The position numbers were made by a program, and so were the translations under genes. From IMG/VR virus record IMGVR_UViG_3300022848_000014, positions 1-64,000 of that record: a stretch of 64,000 bases of DNA. One strand, given 5' to 3'. The notes below the pieces were generated by a model that was not told the DNA's origin, did no database searches, and was given only the letters and a program-made list of their open reading frames with translations. Source of the DNA: a virus. Below, in pieces: positions 33,768-41,716 of the stretch (positions are counted from its first letter, which is position 1; each line of letters starts with the position of its first letter).

Positions 33768-34480
33768 TAAAACGGAAGGTCATCTGGTGGCATACTTTCA
33801 TGGTTGGGCAAGTCCATACCCGTCTCTTGCTTGCCTGGCGTACCCGAAAATGATCTATCTTCAGGTAATGCATCTAAAGCTGGGGCTGGTTTTGCTGCCG
33901 GACCATCACGATCTGGAATACCAGGGCAATTTGGCTTGATCTTTTCCGCAATGATCTTCTCCATCATTTCATTTATTGCAGTATGATCGTATACGTCTTT
34001 GCCGTTGATGACATGCTTTGTTGATTTTGGCAATTGATCCATACTCCATCTCCAACCATACATACCGTCTTTACCGCTTGTACCAGGTTCCCGAACACAA
34101 AGGGAACTGTATCCACTCTTGTTCTCGTAGACACTAATATTAAGCTCCTTTCCTGCCTTGATTTCTGCTTCACAAGCGGATAGAGTGTTTATCAAAGACC
34201 TCCCAAGCATTGAGAAGCTAGAGTCAACTTTGTGGATCGGTTCATCCTCGCCAAAATCAAATGAGAATACAATTTTCTTGTACTCTTCTCCTTTTTGGCT
34301 TTTCTGGGACTTCACCTCAATATCAACCAACTTACCCTCTATGTAAGAGTAGTTTTCAATGGGTGTCCATTTGCCCTCCAATTTTGCTAGTTCAGAGAAA
34401 TATGTTTTCTTTTCCAGCTTGTCAAACCTGAGTTGTAGAAAGACAAACTTGTTACCTGCTGAGTTACCTTTTCCTGCCAT
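33767..34480 (-). CDS. ssb: Single-stranded DNA-binding protein
   Basis: A 237-aa protein. Residues 5-115 are a beta-rich OB-fold-like region (FVFLQLRFDKLEKKTYF; KKIVFSFDFGEDEP). The C-terminus is Pro/Asp-rich and ends MPPDDLPF, the classic acidic tip by which SSBs bind partner proteins. Overlaps RecT and RuvC genes by 1 nt at each end. Protects single strands during replication and recombination. Confidence 0.8.
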   Translation of the reverse strand: MAGKGNSAGNKFVFLQLRFDKLEKKTYFSELAKLEGKWTPIENYSYIEGKLVDIEVKSQKSQKGEEYKKIVFSFDFGEDEPIHKVDSSFSMLGRSLINTLSACEAEIKAGKELNISVYENKSGYSSLCVREPGTSGKDGMYGWRWSMDQLPKSTKHVINGKDVYDHTAINEMMEKIIAEKIKPNCPGIPDRDGPAAKPAPALDALPEDRSFSGTPGKQETGMDLPNHESMPPDDLPF

Positions 34481-34965
34481 TAGATTAAATTTTTAGCGTA
34501 GTGCGCCATTAATAGTGCGTCTACTTTAGGGTTAGTGAATTTTATGTGTGGATATAATCGTTCGGCTATCTGACGTAGCCTGTTTTTGTGTTCTACTTTA
34601 CTCTCTCCTTTTACAACGACAAGCCCTATGGCTTTCTGCCATGTTCGCGGAGTAACCATGTGTGTTTCTGCTTGGACTATCTCAGCAAACATTTTGCATT
34701 TACCGTTATTTTCACCAAAACTGAAGGAAGATACTACCCCCTGCTTTGGCATTGCGTGAACCTTTTCCATTACGCACCGAATACCCATGACTTTTGAATA
34801 TGGTCGCCATGTCTGGGCAAACAACACTAAGTCACGTTCTGTTGGCTTCTTACTGAATTCAAAAAATGTGCATTCGCTGGGAGTCACCATGTCATTAATA
34901 ACAGCGATACAGCCGCTACTCCCCCCTGGGTCTATTCCAATGTTGATTGAGTGTGATTGAGTCAT
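34480..34965 (-). CDS. ruvC: RuvC-like Holliday-junction resolvase
   Basis: A 161-aa protein with the RuvC RNase H-fold signature: GIDPGGSSGC at residues 10-19 (first Asp), CVMEKVHAMPKQGVVSSFSFG near 63-83 (Glu), and KFTNPKVDALLMAHYA near 142-157 (last Asp). Length matches RuvC. Resolves branched DNA before packaging. Overlaps its upstream neighbour by 50 nt. Confidence 0.85.
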   Translation of the reverse strand: MTQSHSINIGIDPGGSSGCIAVINDMVTPSECTFFEFSKKPTERDLVLFAQTWRPYSKVMGIRCVMEKVHAMPKQGVVSSFSFGENNGKCKMFAEIVQAETHMVTPRTWQKAIGLVVVKGESKVEHKNRLRQIAERLYPHIKFTNPKVDALLMAHYAKNLI

Positions 34966-35215
34966 GTACTAATATTCTGGTTGGTGTAATTGATCTTATG
35001 ATTCCTAATTCTGTGTCTGCAACTAATCCTATGATTTCCGATAGCTGATGAGTGCCCCCGTGTCCGTCCCCTATGAGTGTAATTTCATTGCCCCAGTGAA
35101 GGAATGTCCCTAGTCTTGGTAAGAATCCACTCTTTGGGTCATAATCTTCATACTGGGTATCAATCTCATCGTAATCGTCAGTCCATAGGTAATAGACTAG
35201 ATCTCCTTCGATCAT
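34916..35215 (-). CDS. Hypothetical protein
   Basis: A 99-aa acidic protein (MIEGDLVYYLWTDDYDEIDT...). Beta-rich with a KOW- or Tudor-like feel at the start, but no family recognised. Overlaps the exonuclease stop by 4 nt and extends 50 nt into ruvC; if the overlap is real its last 16 residues are dual-coded. Confidence 0.45.
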   Translation of the reverse strand: MIEGDLVYYLWTDDYDEIDTQYEDYDPKSGFLPRLGTFLHWGNEITLIGDGHGGTHQLSEIIGLVADTELGIIRSITPTRILVHDSITLNQHWNRPRGE

Positions 35216-36372
35216 AGGTTAAAGTCTAGTTTACTGACATTTCCCTTCAATTCCTTTTCGTCGAATTCTTCGCCAATTTTGGTGGTCATCATGTTGGATT
35301 TACCCATTCTTAAATATCCATCATCAAAGACTATTTCGCGCACCTGATTGTCTACCAATAAACCCATGAGTTCATTATATCGACGGTCTTGCATCTGCTT
35401 GATAACCTTGCCGTACTTTTTGGCTAATTCATATTGACGAAGCTTGGTGTAAGACTTAAATGTGCCTTTCATGTAAGAACGCTCACGCTGGAATTTACCA
35501 GATTTCCATCTTCTGTATGCCTCTGTGCTGTTCGGTCCTGGCTGAAGGTTGTCGATTGCCTCATAAAGCTTTGCGGCCTCAGAAACACGTCCTTTTGCCT
35601 CGGCTTGCCTTGCTTCCATAAAGAATCTACGGGCAGGTAACACGCGATTAAACCACCAATCTTTGGAAACTTCTATGATGATTTCAGCAAGTTCTTTATC
35701 ACGTTCATAATACCTGACGCTAAAGTGTTGACCAGCTTTCTTGATTGCAATCTCAGCATAATCAGATTCAGTTACCACCATTTGTTGATGAAGCTGAATC
35801 ACATATTGAGTAGGCATCCCAGTCTCATACCCTTTACCAGTGTACTCACCAATCGTTTTGATTTCTAAAGGTGCCGCCTTTAATAGTGGCTCTCCCGTGA
35901 TCATGTTTGCGGACCCAGGGGCAATAGCCATATCTAAACTTGAAAAAAGCCAAGGCATTTTTTGATTGACTAAGTAGTATTTAGTCTCAAGTGACTTTCT
36001 GATTAGGTACTGATCTAATTTACCTGAGTCAATCCATTTCTTGTGGTTGGCAATATAACCCTCAGGGGTTCCATCCCAAAATTGCCATACTTCACCAATA
36101 ATGGGTTCATCGGTATGGCCCCAGAATGTAAGTTGATTACTAAATTCTACTGGTGTCTCCCTGCCAATCTTATGCTCAAACATTTCAGCAGGAGATGGTG
36201 CGTATTCATTGATCGGTAGTCCCGTATCAACATCTTCAATAAGCTTTGCCATTTCTGAAGCACCAATACCCCCAGGGTAATCGGGTATGCCAGTTGTTCT
36301 AAATCTGAACCACTCAGGGCTATGTGCTTTTATAGCGAACTTGTGAAAATGATCTTCTGTAAATATTTCCAT
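35212..36372 (-). CDS. YqaJ/lambda-exonuclease-type recombination nuclease
   Basis: A 386-aa protein with the YqaJ pattern: SPEWFRFRTTGI ... GGIGASEMAKLIE near residues 17-45, WGHTDEPIIGEVW near 84-96, a metal-binding Asp in FSSLDMAIAPGS near 142-153, LEIKTIGEY near 167-175 (E-x-K), then QLHQQMVV near 190-197. A 5'-3' exonuclease that works with the RecT-like annealer. The C-terminal third is helical and basic. Confidence 0.8.
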   Translation of the reverse strand: MEIFTEDHFHKFAIKAHSPEWFRFRTTGIPDYPGGIGASEMAKLIEDVDTGLPINEYAPSPAEMFEHKIGRETPVEFSNQLTFWGHTDEPIIGEVWQFWDGTPEGYIANHKKWIDSGKLDQYLIRKSLETKYYLVNQKMPWLFSSLDMAIAPGSANMITGEPLLKAAPLEIKTIGEYTGKGYETGMPTQYVIQLHQQMVVTESDYAEIAIKKAGQHFSVRYYERDKELAEIIIEVSKDWWFNRVLPARRFFMEARQAEAKGRVSEAAKLYEAIDNLQPGPNSTEAYRRWKSGKFQRERSYMKGTFKSYTKLRQYELAKKYGKVIKQMQDRRYNELMGLLVDNQVREIVFDDGYLRMGKSNMMTTKIGEEFDEKELKGNVSKLDFNL

Positions 36373-36854
36373 ATTCTGTCGAATTGTGGTTTTAGTAATT
36401 TTAATTGTGCCTTGCGAATCTCTAAGTTCAAGCCATTTTCATCAGCTATTCCTAATTCATTGCAATCGGTTACAAACATATCAAAATCTTGGTTAATATT
36501 CAGGAAAGCGGTTGGATTATTATCCAAAGCCTCAATAGACATTCTATTCGTCCAAATATGTTCTACCAATCTGGAACAACTTTGACTCTGGTCGAATATT
36601 ACAAGGAGTGCTTCCATTTCTTTGTCCCACTTCTCAGTCTCATAAATGTATGCCTCAAGCTGGTGCCTTTGTTCCGCTGGTATTGCTTCAAGATCATATT
36701 TATTTTGTGCTGCCTTTCTTTTAGCAATCAATTCAATCTTAGTTCTTAGATACTGGGTTTTGAAATGACTAATGCTTGCGCTTAATTGGGCGTGAACACT
36801 AACATCAATGCTTTGATCACCAAAATATCGATTCTTGTATTTTATTTGATCCAT
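36330..36854 (-). CDS. Hypothetical helical protein
   Basis: A 174-aa helical protein (MDQIKYKNRYFGDQSIDVSV...). It overlaps the exonuclease start by 43 nt and the upstream gene by 13 nt. No motif. Inferred accessory to recombination or replication by position only. Confidence 0.45.
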   Translation of the reverse strand: MDQIKYKNRYFGDQSIDVSVHAQLSASISHFKTQYLRTKIELIAKRKAAQNKYDLEAIPAEQRHQLEAYIYETEKWDKEMEALLVIFDQSQSCSRLVEHIWTNRMSIEALDNNPTAFLNINQDFDMFVTDCNELGIADENGLNLEIRKAQLKLLKPQFDRIWKYLQKIIFTSSL

Positions 36855-37171
36855 TTTTTTAGGTCTTTGATTAGATTGTTTAGCTCATCCCTCTTTGCTT
36901 CTAGGGTTATTTCGTCTTTTTTAAGTTTGCTGTTTTCTAGTTCCAATTCAGAAATTTGCTTCTGCATCATAACGAATGTGGCCTGACACCTAGAGATGTA
37001 CTGAAAACTATAATCAAGAGCACCTAAAGCTTCTTTCTTTCGCTCAAAGGCAGGGGCTTCATTAATAGCTTTGACAGCCGCTTGGTGGTACTGCCTCACC
37101 GATTCCATTTTAAGTAAGTCAGTGTTTGTCTCTGCGGATATAAATTGGTCAAATGGCATTCCTTCGCTCAT
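36842..37171 (-). CDS. Coiled-coil protein
   Basis: A 109-aa protein whose second half is one long coiled coil (residues 65-109: MQKQISELELENSKLKKDEI, then LEAKRDELNNLIKDLKKWIK). Overlaps genes on both sides. Unknown partner. Confidence 0.5.
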   Translation of the reverse strand: MSEGMPFDQFISAETNTDLLKMESVRQYHQAAVKAINEAPAFERKKEALGALDYSFQYISRCQATFVMMQKQISELELENSKLKKDEITLEAKRDELNNLIKDLKKWIK

Positions 37172-38000
37172 TGTTCATCGCTTTTTGCCTCTTGGCTGGT
37201 TCTTTTTTAGTTAGGATTTTCTTTGCCGCTTTGACAGAATCCCTAAGTTCTGCGGGTATATTTGCTTGCTGGAAAAATGTTGCATTGTGATCCATTTGAT
37301 CAAGAAAATCAAGTTGGTCTCTGGACATACCTTCTATGATCCTTTTACCATCCGTTGTCCACATGTAGTGATCTTCCTTGAGTATTCGCCCAATGACAGG
37401 GTGTTTATGCTGATTGGCCATCCTCTTCAAGATAGAGGTGTACATATCTTGATCGGTTGTTGGTCTAATCATTTTATGCTGCAACATTTTAGCTATAACT
37501 ATTTTGTAGTGGTCTTTAGAGTATGGCCCACCAAAGGAGTTAACGAGGTTGTAGCTGATGCTATGTATTTTCCAGAATTTCACCGCTTGCAGATATGTGT
37601 TGTACATACCCAGAATAATTAAGAAGTGGTCTGTAGTGAGCTTAAAATGCCGACTCTGAAATTTAGCTTTTAAGAAAGGTACTGAAGCGAAATTGATAAA
37701 TATAGGGTTGCGCTGATGTCTGTTGACTTTCTTTTTCAATTCATGGTATGACTCTGCCATGCATTGTCGCTTTACCGCAAACCTAAAAGCTCCCTTGTAG
37801 GTATCAAACTCATCTTTGAATTTACACTTACCTAGAATGTGGCCATACCTCACAGCATACTGATGTGCATTTGGGTCCACAGCAGGATCAATCTTTCCGA
37901 ATTTCATGTAAACGGATTTGTCCATGTAAATTTTACGCAGGTAATGGGCACTTATTCTACGGTAAATCAAGTGCTTTTCCAACGGAGTTAGCTTTGCCAT
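37149..38000 (-). CDS. Winged-helix-like protein next to helicase
   Basis: A 283-aa basic protein. Residues 110-190 (TTDHFLIILGMYNTYLQAVK ... PYSKDHYKIVIAKMLQHKMI) have the helix/turn/wing rhythm of a MarR-type winged helix, though divergent. It overlaps the start-proximal helicase gene by 44 nt. A helicase loader or origin-binding role is plausible but not shown. Confidence 0.45.
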   Translation of the reverse strand: MAKLTPLEKHLIYRRISAHYLRKIYMDKSVYMKFGKIDPAVDPNAHQYAVRYGHILGKCKFKDEFDTYKGAFRFAVKRQCMAESYHELKKKVNRHQRNPIFINFASVPFLKAKFQSRHFKLTTDHFLIILGMYNTYLQAVKFWKIHSISYNLVNSFGGPYSKDHYKIVIAKMLQHKMIRPTTDQDMYTSILKRMANQHKHPVIGRILKEDHYMWTTDGKRIIEGMSRDQLDFLDQMDHNATFFQQANIPAELRDSVKAAKKILTKKEPAKRQKAMNNERRNAI

Positions 38001-38943
38001 CTATTTGCTTGGGGTATAAGTTAATTCCTAATTTCTTCTGATAGTATCTGTGCCTTTTTGCATCCCACTTAACGATGACCCGCTTAACGTAAGACCCCTG
38101 CTCTTTTACTTCTTCAGGCTTCTGCTTACCATAGAGTATGACCGAATCATTTTGCTCGTAGGGAAAGCCAGGTTCGATGTCAAGGTAGGTTGGTGGCCTC
38201 CATATTCCAATCATTGCCATTCCCCGTCGAAACCACTCTTGGCCATGGGCTAATTCTTGAGGGTCTGGCGCTGGATAATAGAGCTGCATTTGGCCATCTA
38301 TCTTAATTGCTACTTTTTTCTGGTCACGTAAATGGACAACTACAATGTTGTAGCGCATTTTCTTGTCTGCATTTTTCCGTATCCAGATCAATTCCTTCTG
38401 AAGGACAATATCTCGACTGGGTTGTGATCTCCAATCTATCTCAAGCTCATCAATCGGATCGACAAGTGTTATCTGGAATTCAATACCAAGTTCTTTCTCT
38501 ACTTGATCCACTCTATTATACCAGTCTCTTAAGGCAACTTGCTCTTCAGTTCCCTTTTCCTCGTGGTCCAGGATAACGAAGTGCTCATAGACAAATGCTT
38601 CAGCAGTCATCCTTTCGGTCTTCGTCATTTGATTATTGAAGGTGTCGATGTAGTCTTTCTCTGCTACCATCTCTGCAAGCTTCCTATAGATAGTGGCTGG
38701 CTTACCGGTCTCTGGGGACATTAGTATTGTCTTCATACCATATAGGATAGCCATATCAATAAGTAGGTCAAAGACCCATTGGGTTTTACCCGTATGCGGT
38801 GGGCCGTACACGTAGAGTGTAGTACCAAGGACTACGGAGAATGGTTCGTGATAAACCTTAAGGGACTGCTTGTATCCACGTCCCACACCCTCATCGTATA
38901 CCTTGTGCATTGTATCTCTGTGCTCGTCTAGTCTGCTAAACAT
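37957..38943 (-). CDS. RecA-fold ATPase, DnaB-type replicative helicase
   Basis: A 328-aa protein with Walker A GPPHTGKT near residues 46-53, a following MKTILMSPETGKPATIYRK segment as in DnaB (H1a), Walker B-like FQITLVDPIDEL near 160-170, and NIVVVHLRDQKK near 200-211 (motif like DnaB H3, usually with Gln). It lacks the DnaB N-terminal primase-binding domain, so it is a core helicase. The ATG directly follows the TAA of the 53-aa gene. Confidence 0.75.
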   Translation of the reverse strand: MFSRLDEHRDTMHKVYDEGVGRGYKQSLKVYHEPFSVVLGTTLYVYGPPHTGKTQWVFDLLIDMAILYGMKTILMSPETGKPATIYRKLAEMVAEKDYIDTFNNQMTKTERMTAEAFVYEHFVILDHEEKGTEEQVALRDWYNRVDQVEKELGIEFQITLVDPIDELEIDWRSQPSRDIVLQKELIWIRKNADKKMRYNIVVVHLRDQKKVAIKIDGQMQLYYPAPDPQELAHGQEWFRRGMAMIGIWRPPTYLDIEPGFPYEQNDSVILYGKQKPEEVKEQGSYVKRVIVKWDAKRHRYYQKKLGINLYPKQIDGKANSVGKALDLP

Positions 38944-39105
38944 TTATTTAGTTAGTTTTTTTTCCACTTTTTCAATCCAAATAACAACATCCATAAGATC
39001 ACAAGTGGGTATTCCTCGATCACATTCTGAGTCATAATTATTAATACGCCTCATAAGTTCATCCTTAAACTTTTGAGCCGATACATTTTTTAATTTCTTC
39101 TTCAT
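38944..39105 (-). CDS. Small hypothetical protein before helicase
   Basis: A 53-aa protein (MKKKLKNVSAQKFKDELMRR ... DVVIWIEKVEKKLTK). Its TAA abuts the helicase ATG, so both are probably coupled. It is the first gene after the minus-strand cassette array, and its ATG lies 7 nt from the terminal attC-like element. Confidence 0.5.
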   Translation of the reverse strand: MKKKLKNVSAQKFKDELMRRINNYDSECDRGIPTCDLMDVVIWIEKVEKKLTK

Positions 39106-39111
39106 GATTAA

Positions 39112-39203
39112 CATATTTCTCCGTAAGTACTCCGAAAGACGTTGCTCAACAGTCGCTTAATGCCATTCGAAGAGAACGGCACGAAGCTTAGTGTTAGCTG
39201 CAA
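39112..39203 (-). repeat. attC-like site S5, terminal; 92-bp inverted repeat copy 1
   Basis: Minus strand starts TTGCAGCTAAC (R''-like) and has an imperfect palindrome GCTTCGTGCC ... GGCATTAAGC, then GTTGAGC (39150-39144), a perfect GTTRRRY core. The 92 bp match 54776-54867 on the opposite strand with three mismatches. It marks the 3' end of the minus cassette array. Confidence 0.8.
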
Positions 39204-39206
39204 GTG

Positions 39207-40040
39207 CTACGTTCCAGTTTTAATTGAAAGTTCGTACATATCAGCCGTAATAATATTTTTTTCTCCCACCCTCTCTTTTGAGATTTGATACATATCAAAA
39301 TCATTTTCAATGCCAATGTAGTTTCTTTTTGTTTCAAAACAAGAAAGTCCAGTTGTATTACTTCCGCAAGTATTATCAAGAACCCAATCATTTTCATTTG
39401 AGTAGGTTTTAACAAGGTATTTAATCAACTCCAGTGGTTTTTGAGTTGGATGTAATGCTGATTTTTGTTTATCAGTAGCAAAACTCAAAACACTTTTCGG
39501 GTATCGTTCTGTACTATCATAAGTTGTAAGCCCATGTTCACCATAGTTAGTAGTCTTTTTAGAGTTTCTTTTATGCTTTGCTGTGCTTACCTTTCTTTCG
39601 TGTCCAGTAGTCTTTTGTGGGTTATACGTTGGTAATCTCTTGTAGAATACCAGTATGTCTTCGTGGCTTCTCAATGGCATTCTTTTAGCGTTTAAGTGTC
39701 CTGTTGGGGTTGTTTTTTGCCAAATTAGATTATATCTATGTAGCTTCTCATTTGAGAGCATCAACCTTGCAGAAAATTTATCCTGTCCGAAAAGAACTAT
39801 TGCCCCATTTTTAACTATTATTCTTTCGTATTGCTCCCAAAGTAAATTCAAATCAATGAGTGAATCCCATTTATTCTTAGTTACACCATAAGGTAAATCA
39901 CAACAAATTAGGTTTATGCTTTGGTCGGGTATTTGTTTCATCATCTGAAGGCAGTCTCCAAACCAAAGAATGTTTTTGGTTTTTTCAAAACCATCTTTGC
40001 CACCGCTCAAAAAAATATTATTACTACGTTCGTTTTTCAT
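39207..40040 (-). CDS. DNA methyltransferase, N6-adenine/N4-cytosine type
   Basis: A 277-aa protein. Motif IV is CDLPYG near residues 48-53 (variant of DPPY), motif I is VLDNTCGSNTTG near 219-230, and the segment ALHPTQKPLELIKYLVKTYS near 194-213 is typical of the beta class (IV before I). The first 13 residues (MKNERSNNIFLSG) are shared with the unrelated C5-methyltransferase of cassette M2 and lie outside the usual domain. It probably methylates phage DNA against restriction. Paralogue of 54069-54773. Confidence 0.85.
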   Translation of the reverse strand: MKNERSNNIFLSGGKDGFEKTKNILWFGDCLQMMKQIPDQSINLICCDLPYGVTKNKWDSLIDLNLLWEQYERIIVKNGAIVLFGQDKFSARLMLSNEKLHRYNLIWQKTTPTGHLNAKRMPLRSHEDILVFYKRLPTYNPQKTTGHERKVSTAKHKRNSKKTTNYGEHGLTTYDSTERYPKSVLSFATDKQKSALHPTQKPLELIKYLVKTYSNENDWVLDNTCGSNTTGLSCFETKRNYIGIENDFDMYQISKERVGEKNIITADMYELSIKTGT

Positions 40041-40072
40041 ATCAAAGTTTTGTGTTTAAAATCCGCACCAGT

Positions 40073-40170
40073 CAGCTAACATGGTATATAAAAAATAGCC
40101 TATTAAAGTTCGGTGTATAATATCAATGTTTGTGGTCAGGCTACTTTTCATATACCTGTCCGTTAGCAAC
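40073..40170 (-). other. attC-like site S4
   Basis: Minus strand begins GTTGCTAACGG and ends CCATGTTAGCTG; arms GGTATATGAAAAGTAGCC and GGCTATTTTTTATATACC pair imperfectly. 98 bp. The first core pairs with the start of cassette M3 (GTTAGCAAC). Confidence 0.75.
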
Positions 40171-40178
40171 AATAAAAA

Positions 40179-40355
40179 TTATTCCTCCCACCAGTAAAGC
40201 ACCTTAAAGAAGCTCTTTATCATTTCAGGAACATCCCATTCATCACCTAACCAAGTGCTTTCCCCTTCACCATTGTTACAAGAAGGTGCATTGTTTTTTA
40301 TTCTGTATTTACCAACAGAAGTTGGTTGTCTTTCGTTTGTGCTTACCCAAGCCAT
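40179..40355 (-). CDS. Small cassette protein, DUF551-like
   Basis: A 58-aa protein from the ATG at 40355 (MAWVSTNERQPTSVGKYRIK). A TTG start at 40376 in the same frame falls inside the attC-like core GTTAGCA and is rejected. The W-V/I-s-x-x-x-R-x-P start and the terminal VLYWWEE resemble DUF551 proteins of phages and mobile elements. Sole gene of the 294-bp cassette M3. Function unknown. Confidence 0.6.
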   Translation of the reverse strand: MAWVSTNERQPTSVGKYRIKNNAPSCNNGEGESTWLGDEWDVPEMIKSFFKVLYWWEE

Positions 40356-40365
40356 AATTTTAAAA

Positions 40366-40463
40366 GTTGCTAACAAAAGCTATAAATAAAAGCCTTGTTA
40401 AGGTTTGTGTGTGAATTGAACTTTGTGTTGAAGGCTTCAATTCATAGCCTAGTCATTACCTGC
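40366..40463 (-). other. attC-like site S3
   Basis: Minus strand begins GCAGGTAATG and ends TTTTGTTAGCAAC. Arms GGCTATGAATTGAAGCCTT and AAGGCTTTTATTTATAGC pair with a few bulges. 98 bp; separates cassettes M2 and M3. Confidence 0.75.
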
Positions 40464-40469
40464 AAGTGC

Positions 40470-41609
40470 TTAGACTTGTGCTAAACTTGAAGATTCGTGC
40501 TTATCATCCCGTAATAATATTTTTTTTCTCCCCTCTTTTGATTCTGCTAATATTAGAGCTTTGAATATTTGAAATGCAACCTGGGGTACAATTGCATTTC
40601 CGTATGCTTTTATTGATTCTTGTCGCCATTTAGGAAAGGTAATTCCGTCCAGTTGGTTGGAAATCCCATCATTTCCGCTACAAATTGGGGATTGAGTTGG
40701 CCATCTACCATCATAGTAAGTCCAACTTGCTTTCCTTTCTCCAAACGATTCAGAACGCATTTGTCCTTTGGGTTTCCCCTGTTCCTGTTGTCGCTTGCAT
40801 TCGGTGTCGGCAACATTCCTTTTTGATTCCACTTCGCTACCGTTTCTTCCAAATTCCCTTTGTTCCTGTTTGCTAATTTCTCGCTGTTTAGATTGCATCC
40901 GTTTACTTGGTTCGCTCTCGGTGTCGGTATTAATCCCTGAGATATTTGATGTGATAATGTTGTTTGAACTTTCGTTCCGTCTTTCCTGTACCAAGAGGTT
41001 TCCTTCCAAATCCAACCTTTTTCTTTTGCTCTCTCTGGCGTTATGTTCGCCATTGGATTTGCGCTCGGTGTTGATAGCAATAAACCAGACCCTATCTCTT
41101 CTATGGGGAGCGTTGACGGCAGCAGCTGGAAGTACACACGGTTGTACTTTGTACCCTTCATTTTCCAAGTCAGCTTGCACCTCGTTGAAAACCAATCCGT
41201 CATTCCAACTAATGAGACCAGAAACATTTTCTGCCACAACATATTTGGGTTTAATCTCTCGAATTGCTCTAAGCATTTCTGGCCAGAGGTGTCGGTCATC
41301 TTCTTTACCAAGTCTTTTACCTGCTGAGCTGTAAGGTTGGCAGGGGAATCCTCCTGTGAGGATGTCAATTTTTCCTCTGTGAATAGAGAAGTCTGTTTTG
41401 GTAATGTCTTCATAAGATATTGCTTTAGGCCAGTAATGTTTTAGTATTCGTTGACCAAATTCGTTCCATTCGCAATGAAATACGTTTTCCCACCCCATCC
41501 ATTCAGCAGCTAAATCAAAGCCACCAATTCCAGAGAACAGAGAACCGTGTTTTAGGCTATCGCCTAATTTGCCATCGCTCAAAAAAATATTATTACTACG
41601 TTCAGTCAT
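40470..41609 (-). CDS. dcm: DNA (cytosine-5) methyltransferase
   Basis: A 379-aa C5-methyltransferase with its motifs in order: LFSGIGGFDLAAEW near residues 23-36 (I), GGFPCQPYSSAG near 90-101 (IV, catalytic Cys), VVAENVSGL near 130-138 (VI), HRRDRVWFIA near 173-182 (VIII), and ESIKAYGNAIVPQVA near 338-352 (IX/X). Residues 185-300 are a low-complexity, charged target-recognition region that overlaps another reading frame (40610-41413). Sole resident of cassette M2. The first 14 residues match those of the M4 methyltransferase. Confidence 0.9.
   Translation of the reverse strand: MTERSNNIFLSDGKLGDSLKHGSLFSGIGGFDLAAEWMGWENVFHCEWNEFGQRILKHYWPKAISYEDITKTDFSIHRGKIDILTGGFPCQPYSSAGKRLGKEDDRHLWPEMLRAIREIKPKYVVAENVSGLISWNDGLVFNEVQADLENEGYKVQPCVLPAAAVNAPHRRDRVWFIAINTERKSNGEHNARESKRKRLDLEGNLLVQERRNESSNNIITSNISGINTDTESEPSKRMQSKQREISKQEQREFGRNGSEVESKRNVADTECKRQQEQGKPKGQMRSESFGERKASWTYYDGRWPTQSPICSGNDGISNQLDGITFPKWRQESIKAYGNAIVPQVAFQIFKALILAESKEGRKKILLRDDKHESSSLAQV
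40610..41413 (-). CDS. Overlapping gene nested in dcm (methyltransferase-associated family)
   Basis: A 267-aa frame wholly inside dcm on the same strand in another phase. It has normal composition and segments I recognise from a recurrent family near phage C5-methyltransferases: SLFTEEKLTSSQEDSPANLT, CKLTWKMKGTKYNRVYFQLL, MLPTPNASDNRNRG and LNPQFVAEMMGFPTNWTELPF. The dcm residues in the same DNA (VADTECKRQQ) are low complexity, as if constrained by this frame. Either both are translated or the frame is maintained as a by-product; I favour dual coding. Confidence 0.55.
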   Translation of the reverse strand: MKTLPKQTSLFTEEKLTSSQEDSPANLTAQQVKDLVKKMTDTSGQKCLEQFERLNPNMLWQKMFLVSLVGMTDWFSTRCKLTWKMKGTKYNRVYFQLLPSTLPIEEIGSGLLLSTPSANPMANITPERAKEKGWIWKETSWYRKDGTKVQTTLSHQISQGLIPTPRANQVNGCNLNSEKLANRNKGNLEETVAKWNQKGMLPTPNASDNRNRGNPKDKCVLNRLEKGKQVGLTMMVDGQLNPQFVAEMMGFPTNWTELPFLNGDKNQ

Positions 41610-41643
41610 TTAATTAAAGTTTGTGTTTATTAATCGCACCAGT

Positions 41644-41702
41644 CAGGTAACACGCTATAAAAGCCATTGAAAAAACGGCTCTTATAGCTATTCGTTAGGC
41701 AC
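41644..41702 (-). other. attC-like site S2
   Basis: Minus strand begins GTGCCTAACG and ends GCGTGTTACCTG. Arms AATAGCTATAAGAGCCG and GGCTTTTATAGCG pair. 59 bp, the shortest site. Its first core is the exact 9-bp complement of the start of cassette M1 (GTTAGGCAC). Confidence 0.8.
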
Positions 41703-41716
41703 AATTAAAACAAACT

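Noticed and set aside
40356-40376. TTG start extending the DUF551-like gene by seven residues
   Set aside because: The TTG is within the attC-like core GTTAGCA; the ATG at 40355 gives a normal start.
40768-41334. 188-aa frame on the plus strand opposite dcm
   Set aside because: Antisense shadow of dcm and its nested gene; leucine/serine/cysteine-rich composition and no leader.
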